From contig JANQQF010000122.1 of NCBI GenBank assembly GCA_028285035.1, positions 43,259 through 107,258 on the forward strand: a DNA stretch of 64,000 bases, read 5' to 3'. The notes beneath the pieces are model-generated. The model was not told the origin of the DNA, ran no database searches, and saw only the letters and a list, made by a program, of their open reading frames with translations. Source of the stretch: Phycisphaerae bacterium (lineage in GTDB: Bacteria > Chloroflexota > Anaerolineae > 4572-78 > J111). Positions within the stretch are counted from its first letter, which is position 1, and every line of letters starts with the position of its first letter. The position numbers and the translations under genes were made by a program. Below, piece after piece: positions 18,027 to 25,180 of this stretch.

Positions 18027-18548
18027 ATGAGCTTGATGTCTCAGCTCCAAACTTTTGATGGCAAGCACATCGATACCTTAGAGAAGGTAGCAGAACAAGT
18101 TACGCCTGATAATGCCCTTATTGAAGAATTGTGCGAGATCACCAAACAAAAGGAAGCCAAGTTACAAACGGCCACAACTTGGTTGCTGAAACGATTTCAG
18201 GAGAGAGGCGTCGTCTACGCTCCCAGCCAAATTGAAACCATTCTAGAACTTTTTGAGTACATTAACCATTGGGAAGCTAAGTTGCATCTATTGCAAATAT
18301 TGCCAGCCCTCGATATTCCATCACAGCAAAAAGAGCGGCTTTATCAGACACTGATCGGTTATTTACAGGATAACAAAAAATTTGTACGGGCCTGGAGTTA
18401 TAATGGGTTAGCTTTGTTGGCTGACAAATTTCCCAAATATCGCCCAGAGGTAATTAGACGATTAAAAGATGGTCAGCAAGAGGAATCCGCCTCGATCAAG
18501 GCCAGGATTCGAAATATGGCCAAGGATTTATCGTGGGTCACATTATAG
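18027..18548 (+). CDS. Helical-repeat protein of unknown function
   Basis: 173 residues predicted to be entirely alpha-helical, with a spacing reminiscent of HEAT-type repeats (IETILELFEYINHWEAKLHL, LQILPALDIPSQQ, FVRAWSYNGLALLADKFP). No catalytic motif, signal peptide or membrane segment. It follows the acetyltransferase after two bases, so both are on one transcript. A DNA- or protein-binding scaffold is possible, but nothing in the sequence proves it. Confidence 0.75.
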   Translation: MSLMSQLQTFDGKHIDTLEKVAEQVTPDNALIEELCEITKQKEAKLQTATTWLLKRFQERGVVYAPSQIETILELFEYINHWEAKLHLLQILPALDIPSQQKERLYQTLIGYLQDNKKFVRAWSYNGLALLADKFPKYRPEVIRRLKDGQQEESASIKARIRNMAKDLSWVTL

Positions 18549-18707
18549 GTATTTTTTCGGACAAAAATCACTAATAAATACTATTTATTCGAAAGGGGGT
18601 TGACAAGTATAATTGGGTGTGGAACTCATCAGCAGTTGAAAGAGTCTGTTGATTAACTGCTACCAACTATTTGAACTAACCTAAACCTTTTTTGAGGAGA
18701 ATTTATC

Positions 18708-19241
18708 ATGCCCCTACCTGTTAAAGTTATCGCTCACGATCCTGCCTGGAAAAGCATGTATCAGACCGAAACAGAGAAAATAGTTAGCGTGCTGGGCAAG
18801 ACGATCCTTCGAAGCCACCACATTGGCAGCACCTCCATTCCCGGCATTTTTGCCAAACCTGTCATCGATATCTTATTAGAGGTTGATGATATCAATCAGG
18901 TGGATGCAAGCAATTCAGCAATGAAAGAATTGGGCTATGAGGTAATTGGCGAGTATGGTATTATTGGCCGTCGATTTTTTCGCAAAGACAATGAAGCTGG
19001 CTTACGAACCTATCATGTTCATGCGTATCAAAGTGACAATCCCGAAATCGCCCGACATCTCGCTTTCCGTGATTACATGGTGGCCCATCCTGATGAGGCC
19101 CAAAATTACAGTGCGTTAAAGCAACAGTTAGCCCAAGCCCACCCCGACGATTATCCAGCCTACATCGCAGGCAAGGACTCCTACATCAAAGAGCAAGAGG
19201 CCAAGGCGATGGCGTGGTGGGCGGCTCGTCAAGCATCATAG
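18708..19241 (+). CDS. GrpB family protein (UPF0157, nucleotidyltransferase-like)
   Basis: 177 residues with the GrpB signature: IAHDPAWKSMYQTETEKI, HHIGSTSIPGIFAKPVIDIL and YHVHAYQSDNPEIARHLAFR. The fold is that of a nucleotidyltransferase; the GSTSIPG-(x)-KPVIDILLEV part corresponds to the nucleotide-binding GS motif and acidic residues. Its substrate is not known. A good Shine-Dalgarno (GAGGAGAA) precedes the ATG. It is followed after three bases by the ATP-grasp gene, so the two probably work together. Confidence 0.92.
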   Translation: MPLPVKVIAHDPAWKSMYQTETEKIVSVLGKTILRSHHIGSTSIPGIFAKPVIDILLEVDDINQVDASNSAMKELGYEVIGEYGIIGRRFFRKDNEAGLRTYHVHAYQSDNPEIARHLAFRDYMVAHPDEAQNYSALKQQLAQAHPDDYPAYIAGKDSYIKEQEAKAMAWWAARQAS

Positions 19242-19244
19242 GTT

Positions 19245-19955
19245 ATGCCCGATTTTGACCGCTTATTACTGATTATTCCTGACAAAAGAGATATTGAAAG
19301 AGATGCTGTGGCTGAGGCTTGGCAGGAAAATGGTGGGGATATCTTACGTCTTGGTCGGTTTTGGGAACCGCCTGTTTTGGAGGTAAGCCAAGTCCGCCTC
19401 TACGGCCCTGATACATTCTGCTTAGTGCTGGCACAGCAACTCAATCTTGATTTAGTCTCTCCCACAGATGACCTCCTGATTCATCTTGATGAAAAGTGGC
19501 TCAAACGCCAAATACAAGTTCATCCCCTTCAGCAAGTAGCGCGTCTAGACTTCCCCCTATTTGCCAAACCACTCATTCCCAAGCAATTCCGAGCTAACGT
19601 CTACCCTAATAAAGATGCCCTTTTGGATGAATGCAAAGGGTTGTCAGATGACATCTCAGTTGTTGTGTCCAGCTTAGTCAATTTCATTGCAGAAGCCCGA
19701 ACCTTTACCCTCGATGGTCAGGTAAAAACCTGTGCCATTTATGAAGGCATTGGAGATGAGAACGAGGCTCATCGCTTTGCTTCAATATTCGCCGAAGAAA
19801 ATCAACTGCCTAAAACGTGCGTCATTGATGTAGGATATGTTGAAAACTCAGGCTGGGCGGTGATTGAAGCGAATGCCACTTGGGGGTCGGGCCTCAATGG
19901 GTGTGATCCTTTAGGAGCAGCGGAGTGCATTGCTCAGGCGACTTTGTTTGAATAA
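19245..19955 (+). CDS. ATP-grasp domain protein (DUF4343-like)
   Basis: 236 residues. The C-terminal part carries ATP-grasp-like elements: DFPLFAKPLIPK (nucleotide-binding Lys), ARTFTLDGQVKTCAIYEG, and the metal-binding end VIEANATWGSGLNGCDP. Members of this small family stand alone and join unidentified carboxylates and amines. It starts three bases after the GrpB-family gene, which suggests coupled expression. Substrate unknown. Confidence 0.82.
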   Translation: MPDFDRLLLIIPDKRDIERDAVAEAWQENGGDILRLGRFWEPPVLEVSQVRLYGPDTFCLVLAQQLNLDLVSPTDDLLIHLDEKWLKRQIQVHPLQQVARLDFPLFAKPLIPKQFRANVYPNKDALLDECKGLSDDISVVVSSLVNFIAEARTFTLDGQVKTCAIYEGIGDENEAHRFASIFAEENQLPKTCVIDVGYVENSGWAVIEANATWGSGLNGCDPLGAAECIAQATLFE

Positions 19956-19978
19956 TTTACAGCAAAAGCAGGGAGAAG

Positions 19979-20398
19979 ATGATGGATTACAAAGCCTATC
20001 AAGAAGCCTATTTCACCAACCCTCAACCGACGCCTCGTTACGACTTTAGCGGCTCATTTGGGGTCACGCTTTATTTCGAGGATTTCGCCGAAGCCATTGC
20101 CTACTACGAGCAAGTTCTTGGGCCACCCGCCTATGTTGAAGGGGAGCATACCCGAGGCTGGTCGATTGGGACGGGCTGGCTAACCTTACTCCAAGGCAAA
20201 TCTGGGAATCCGCAAAATGTAGAGATCACCTTCCACCTAAAAACACCTACCGAGGCCGAGCGGCTACAACGGACCTTTATAGAGGCTGGCGGGACAGGCC
20301 CCGCCCCTTCCGACCAATTGATGTATGAGCCAATTCGGGCCTGCCCCGTCCGTGATCCATTTGGCACGGAATTGATGATTATTAGTCCACTTTCATAG
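19979..20398 (+). CDS. VOC (glyoxalase/bleomycin resistance) superfamily protein
   Basis: 139 residues with a paired beta-alpha-beta-beta-beta layout: FGVTLYFEDFAEAIAYYEQVLG at the start and CPVRDPFGTELMIISP at the end. The usual VOC metal ligands are only partly evident, so binding rather than catalysis is possible. It follows the ATP-grasp gene by 23 bases behind AGGGAGAAG and ends the plus-strand run that began at 16799. Confidence 0.85.
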   Translation: MMDYKAYQEAYFTNPQPTPRYDFSGSFGVTLYFEDFAEAIAYYEQVLGPPAYVEGEHTRGWSIGTGWLTLLQGKSGNPQNVEITFHLKTPTEAERLQRTFIEAGGTGPAPSDQLMYEPIRACPVRDPFGTELMIISPLS

Positions 20399-20461
20399 CA
20401 CCATCGGCGCTCTGCATTGATACACACCTGCCCTGACAACGAGGCTAACTACCTTTTAATT

Positions 20462-20983
20462 TTATGAATGAGCAGGTCTACGCCCCAATGCTTTCTGCTG
20501 CGCCAATAATTTTCGGGGATGAGGTTGTCCCTGTTCAGCGTAGTACTTAAGCTCCTCCATAGTCTCATTGACCAATCGCCGCATTTGCACCTTAAAGATG
20601 GGCAAGATCAATAGGCCAGGGAGAAACAATAGCTCCATTTCAGCCTGCGCTTGAGCCACACATCGATCAGCAGATAAGGCACGTACCGACCAATTATTTT
20701 CCGCCTTGGTCAAAAACCAAGGTAAGCCTGATGCCCGATAGCCGTACCGCATTTGTTCCTCATCAAAATAGGTAAATGTTTCCTGAATATCCCCAAATCC
20801 AGGCGCAGTACAAACACGCCCTCCAACCTCGGCCCCGGCAGGAATGATTGTTTCCGAATTAACCCCAGAGGCTGCAATCGCTGAGGCCCATCGTTCGATA
20901 TGCTCAAACTCATGGGCCAAAATTTGCCAAGCTTTTGCCGCCGAGACATTAAGTGTGATTTCTCCATTAATTTTTGTTTTCAT
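20462..20983 (-). CDS. SRPBCC (START-like) family protein
   Basis: I place the start at 20983 (MKTKINGEITLNVSAAKAWQ), where an AAGG-type site and the family N-terminus agree; the frame is open for 25 codons further upstream. The 173-residue product has the polyketide-cyclase/START pattern: GEITLNVSAAKAWQILAHEFEHIERWA, a central beta sheet, and a long C-terminal helix. It likely binds a hydrophobic ligand. It stands alone on the minus strand, 89 bases before the CdaA gene end, in converging orientation to the VOC gene. Confidence 0.85.
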   Translation of the reverse strand: MKTKINGEITLNVSAAKAWQILAHEFEHIERWASAIAASGVNSETIIPAGAEVGGRVCTAPGFGDIQETFTYFDEEQMRYGYRASGLPWFLTKAENNWSVRALSADRCVAQAQAEMELLFLPGLLILPIFKVQMRRLVNETMEELKYYAEQGQPHPRKLLAQQKALGRRPAHS

Positions 20984-21146
20984 TGCCTTAATCCCTTTCC
21001 AAATTTGGCCAAATGATACACGGTTGACTGATGCCACAGCCACCTGGTTTACTGCCAAATCGTGCCAAAAGGATCGACATTTCTCACAAAATCCCGCGTT
21101 GCCTGAAGAACCACAACAATTTTTTGCTTGTCTATAAGCATCAAAT

Positions 21147-23249
21147 CTACTGCCTGGTCACCAACACCGAAGGTGGTACGACCTGAACCTCAATACCAGC
21201 AGGGGTGATCAGGTTAGGAATCAGATCAGCATTTTGTCCCCGGCGTAGATCGGTTGGATCAACTAAAATCTGAATAAGATTAGGATCATCTTTAATCTCA
21301 TTCAAAAGTGGGAGCGGACCACTAATCAGCAAATCAACTTCAGAGGGGGTGATTGTTGCCGTCAGATTTGTGGAGGTCTGCAAAATTTCTACAGGACGAG
21401 TGAGGCTAATGGTTCCATTTCGAGGGACAATACGAATCGAGACGGTAACTGTATCGATTAACGCGCCATCACTATCAATCACCTGCAGATCAGGTGGTAA
21501 ATCCAATATTGCCTCAGTTGTAAAATCAGCAGTGGCCTGGCTAATATCAATGGGGCTGGTATTGACGATATTACCAACAGTAGTCAATTGGTCCAAACTA
21601 CCCTGTAACGTGACAACTGTCGGGGTGATTGTCAAGGTTGTAAATTGATAATTTTGTGGGGGGGTGCCACTGATAATCGCATTGACTTTTGCTTCACGAG
21701 CATTTAATTTACGACGGATCGCCAGATTGATTTGAGCTTGATTAGGTTGAAGAATAACATCTCTGATCTGTCGCCCCTGCTCATCCAAAGCTTGTAAGGG
21801 ATGAGATTCTCGAATCGAGGTTGTAGCATTAGCAACTGAAACCGTTGCCTGAATTTGAGAGATTTGTTCAACAGCTGAGGCTGGCCCTAACACCTCAATT
21901 GTATCAGGATTAACAGTGGGTGGCCCGTTCATTTGATAAGCAAGGGGCAAGCTTTCAGGATCGGAAATTAAAACATTGATAGGGAAGGTACGGCTGATCA
22001 CAGGGACAACTTCTACATCAATTGCAGCCGGGTCCATGGACAAAACCAAGACTTGTGCTTCACCAGAATTGACCTGAATCGGAAGACGATAGAGGCCTGG
22101 ATTATTGCTTTCGGGAAGCGCCGCAATCGCCTGAAAGGTACGGCCATTTAAAGTAGGTAAAACATTCTCAGTTGTTTGAACAACGGCTGAGATACTAGTG
22201 GGAGGTGAGGGGATGAGGCGTGTATTAGGAGGAATATTATCGACCCGTAGCGAAATGTTATCAATGCGTGTTTGTTTAAAGGGATCAGTCTGTTCGATAA
22301 CAAAAGACCACACCACAAAAGTCAACAAAATAGAGATGAGAAGTAATCCAAAATTGGACAGTTGTTGCCGAGGGTTCAGCAGAGCGGCAGGGTGCCAAAT
22401 AGAACGTCCAACTTGTTTTATGAGGCTCCACAGGGAAAGTGAGGTAGACGGGGTTAAGGTAGGATCATAGAATTCAGCTAACCGTTCACGAAGCTCAAGT
22501 GTCGTTAAGGGACGATCCAATATCCCCTGATACGCTACGCCAATAGAGCCAGCCTCTTCACTAACCACAATGCTCAACGCATCATAATTTTCGCTCAAAC
22601 CAACTGCAGCGCGATGGCGCGTACCTAGCCGTTTTTCAGCCTGTAGCGATTGTTGGGTCAGGGGCAACACACAGCCAGCTGCTACTACTCGATCAGTACG
22701 AATAATCACAGCACCATCATGAAGGGGGGTGCCCTCGTAAAAGATTGATCCTAATAATTCTGCACTCACCCGCCCATTGACCACAATCCCACTATCGACT
22801 AAATCCTCTAGCGAGTCGTACCCCTCTAATACAATTAAGGCCCCAGTTCGAGTTCCAGCCATATCCTCAACGACATGGACAATTTCAGGTAAAATATCTT
22901 CAGCCACTTCCTGTCGCATCGATTGACCAAGACCGGAAACCCGCCCCAATCGTTCGATGACTCGGCGTAAGGGTGCCTGAAAGATGATTGGGGTAATAAC
23001 TAACAGTGCAACCAGTAATCCCCTGACTAACCAGTCAAATATAGGTAATGGCAGAAGGGTGGTGATGATAAATAAAAGTAATCCAAGGATCAGTACCTCG
23101 CGCAGCAGGTAAACGGCTGAGCTACGACGCAAGAGGCTAAGGACAAGATAAAAAGAACCAGTAACGAGAAGTAGGTCAAGGATACCAAACCAGGTTAAAC
23201 TGGAAAGCAGAAAAAAGATTTGATTGTATGATTCTTGAAATGTTGTCAT
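21147..23249 (-). CDS. cdaA: Diadenylate cyclase CdaA fused to YbbR (CdaR-like) domains
   Basis: The 700-residue protein joins two functions that are usually separate genes. Residues 1-95 contain three membrane helices. Residues about 100-260 are a DisA_N cyclase domain with the catalytic DGA (178-180, TPLHDGAVIIR) and RHRAA (211-215) motifs, which make c-di-AMP from two ATP. A fourth membrane helix (about 300-322, LLLISILLTFVVWSFVIEQ) is followed by an extracytoplasmic region of about four YbbR repeats to the end. In Firmicutes the YbbR protein CdaR controls CdaA from a neighbouring gene. Here the regulator is covalently attached, so envelope signals could act directly on the cyclase. The DHH phosphodiesterase lies just upstream in the same direction. 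Confidence 0.93.
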   Translation of the reverse strand: MTTFQESYNQIFFLLSSLTWFGILDLLLVTGSFYLVLSLLRRSSAVYLLREVLILGLLLFIITTLLPLPIFDWLVRGLLVALLVITPIIFQAPLRRVIERLGRVSGLGQSMRQEVAEDILPEIVHVVEDMAGTRTGALIVLEGYDSLEDLVDSGIVVNGRVSAELLGSIFYEGTPLHDGAVIIRTDRVVAAGCVLPLTQQSLQAEKRLGTRHRAAVGLSENYDALSIVVSEEAGSIGVAYQGILDRPLTTLELRERLAEFYDPTLTPSTSLSLWSLIKQVGRSIWHPAALLNPRQQLSNFGLLLISILLTFVVWSFVIEQTDPFKQTRIDNISLRVDNIPPNTRLIPSPPTSISAVVQTTENVLPTLNGRTFQAIAALPESNNPGLYRLPIQVNSGEAQVLVLSMDPAAIDVEVVPVISRTFPINVLISDPESLPLAYQMNGPPTVNPDTIEVLGPASAVEQISQIQATVSVANATTSIRESHPLQALDEQGRQIRDVILQPNQAQINLAIRRKLNAREAKVNAIISGTPPQNYQFTTLTITPTVVTLQGSLDQLTTVGNIVNTSPIDISQATADFTTEAILDLPPDLQVIDSDGALIDTVTVSIRIVPRNGTISLTRPVEILQTSTNLTATITPSEVDLLISGPLPLLNEIKDDPNLIQILVDPTDLRRGQNADLIPNLITPAGIEVQVVPPSVLVTRQ

Positions 23250-23356
23250 GTTAACAAGTATTAGTTTAGATGTTCAGTCAATAACTCAAGTTATACTCAA
23301 CCCCCATCAAAAACCTTCAAAGTTTGACCAATTGTACGCCTTATCGACTTGATTTT

Positions 23357-24364
23357 TTATTCTGTCAGGGCTTGCCACTTTACATCAGCGGGCAACTTTA
23401 GATGATCCATGGTCCGTTTGGTAAAAATGGTGACCAAAGTATCTGGGTCTTGACTCTCTACTAACACCTGCCCCCCAGCCATACTTCCATGTCCACCAGC
23501 CGCACCTTCTGTACCAACAATTACCTGAGCTAATTGTCCCGCTCCTTGTTGATTTTTTGTTCGAACAGATAGAATAAACTGCTCTTTGTAAATCCCCATA
23601 CAAATTACCCAACGACATCCTTTCATTCGCAAAAGAAAATCAGCTATCTCTGCCGTTAAATCGGGGTAGGTCATCTTGCCTAAGTAAGAGATAATCACCC
23701 CTTTATAAATGCGAGCTGTTTGCAATGCGTGTGTAAAGCCCTTAAAGTAGTCAGATGGAACTTGAGCATTCTCTATTTTTGAAATAGCTTCAATATCAAT
23801 CCGAGACAATAGATGGCAAATTGCCCCCGTATCAACCTTAGTTGTGCCTCGCCCCAGCCCAAGTGTATCTGTTTTGATCCCATAATAAAGGGCAGTGGCG
23901 ATCATCGGCGGAATAGAAAGTTTGGCTGCTCGCAAATACTCCACCAGAATACTACAGGTGGCCCCAATCTCAGGTCGAACATCCACAAATTCTCCTGCTG
24001 CCGATTGGGGTCGCCAAGGGTGATGATCAATAATTACATTTGGCGTTTTATCTGAACGAAGCGCGTTATTCCCTGCTCCCGGTTGAGTATCAACCAAAGC
24101 AATTGAGTCTGTTTGTAAGTCAGCTGAGGCCAATCGTTTGATGGGAGAACCTAAATAGCGAACCAGTGCTTTGTTCTCGCTACGACCAATAATCCCCTTG
24201 TAAGCAATTTGACTTTCAACACCTAAAGATTCGGTTAACAAATATTGCAAGGCCGCAGCACTACCAATTGCATCAGGATCAGGATTGTTGTGGGTCAAAA
24301 TCAGTAGCTTCTTTTTATCTTTCATAACCGCTAGCAATCGCTCAAGCTTTTCACGTCTCGTCAT
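23357..24364 (-). CDS. DHH/DHHA1 phosphoesterase (NrnA- or c-di-AMP phosphodiesterase-like)
   Basis: 335 residues with the full set of DHH metal motifs: HNNPDPDAIGSA (from residue 25), VDTQ (about 92), IDHHPWRP (about 113), and the DHHA1 substrate motif GGHGSMAGG near 290. Stand-alone members degrade nanoRNA, pAp, pApA or c-di-AMP. The position 107 bases upstream of the CdaA-YbbR gene, same strand, suggests it breaks down c-di-AMP or its product pApA. There are no N-terminal membrane, PAS or GGDEF parts like those of GdpP, so it is a DhhP/NrnA-type soluble enzyme. Confidence 0.9.
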   Translation of the reverse strand: MTRREKLERLLAVMKDKKKLLILTHNNPDPDAIGSAAALQYLLTESLGVESQIAYKGIIGRSENKALVRYLGSPIKRLASADLQTDSIALVDTQPGAGNNALRSDKTPNVIIDHHPWRPQSAAGEFVDVRPEIGATCSILVEYLRAAKLSIPPMIATALYYGIKTDTLGLGRGTTKVDTGAICHLLSRIDIEAISKIENAQVPSDYFKGFTHALQTARIYKGVIISYLGKMTYPDLTAEIADFLLRMKGCRWVICMGIYKEQFILSVRTKNQQGAGQLAQVIVGTEGAAGGHGSMAGGQVLVESQDPDTLVTIFTKRTMDHLKLPADVKWQALTE

Positions 24365-24453
24365 AGACTCTCCACAATTCAGATTATATGGCAGCTATTA
24401 TGCTCTAAGAAAGAAAGGCAGGCAAAGGCTTACAAAAGGTAAAGGGTAATTTT

Positions 24454-24481
24454 TTGTCACAATATTCCCACATCATATAAT
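24454..24481 (+). promoter_or_regulatory. Putative sigma-70 promoter of the ABM-domain gene
   Basis: TTGTCA (24454-24459), a 16-base spacer and a perfect TATAAT (24476-24481). The transcript would have a leader of about 85 bases before the ATG at 24574, which is preceded by GAGGAG. Confidence 0.6.
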
Positions 24482-24573
24482 AATAAGGTGGAAGTTAGTA
24501 CAAAGGGCTATCAAAGATGTATAAGCCTTATAAACAAATATTATAGAATGCAATCAAAGAGGAGCGTACTAAA

Positions 24574-24948
24574 ATGAGTGACTCACAAGTGAGTGATGTT
24601 GTTTCTTGGATATTGGAGCTTTCAATAAAAGAAGGCGAAGTCGAAACCCTAAAAGCCTTGATGAGTGAGATGGTTGAGGCCACCCAGGCTAATGAGCCAG
24701 GTGCGCTGATTTATGAGTGGTTTATCAGCGAGGACGAAACAAGCTGCCACATTTATGAGCGGTATGCTGACTCGGCGGCGGTGATGACCCATCTGGGTAA
24801 TTTCCAAACCCACTTTGGCAAACGTTTCATGAGCATTTTAACCCCAAAACGAATGATAGTTTATGGGAATGCAAATGAAAAAGTCCGAGGAGCATTAAGT
24901 ACAATGGGTGCTCAATTCTTGGGCGAACTGGGCGGGTTTGCTCGCTAG
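24574..24948 (+). CDS. Antibiotic biosynthesis monooxygenase (ABM/YgiN-like) domain protein
   Basis: 124 residues with the ferredoxin-like ABM fold pattern: an N-terminal strand (SWILELSIKEGEVETLKAL), a GALIYEWFIS strand, an EDETSCHIYERYADSAAVMTH-type second half, and LTPKRMIVYG at the end. Relatives include YgiN quinol monooxygenase and heme-degrading enzymes; the active site is not diagnostic. It is monocistronic with its own promoter and a long hairpin behind it. Confidence 0.85.
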   Translation: MSDSQVSDVVSWILELSIKEGEVETLKALMSEMVEATQANEPGALIYEWFISEDETSCHIYERYADSAAVMTHLGNFQTHFGKRFMSILTPKRMIVYGNANEKVRGALSTMGAQFLGELGGFAR

Positions 24949-24999
24949 ATTTATGTCAGTGTAGTGTATTATTAACATATTCCCTCCTAGCCAGTTGAC

Positions 25000-25045
25000 G
25001 GGTATTAAACCTAATTACCCCTCCAGGTTTAATACCCTTTGTATA
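25000..25045 (+). terminator. Long hairpin after the ABM gene
   Basis: Perfect 13-base arms GGGTATTAAACCT (25000-25012) and AGGTTTAATACCC (25025-25037) are followed by TTTGTATAT. It lies 50 bases past the ABM stop and before the ppdK leader. The T tail is short, so termination is likely but not certain. Confidence 0.6.
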
Positions 25046-25180
25046 TCCATTGTCTCACCAAAACACCCCTCCTATAATTTAAAGGATGGTGTCATTTGAT
25101 ACCACAAATTTTATTATAGCTGACAGAACTATGTCGCTTTTGACATATGCCAGAATTTCGATGACCATAGGAGGTCTATT

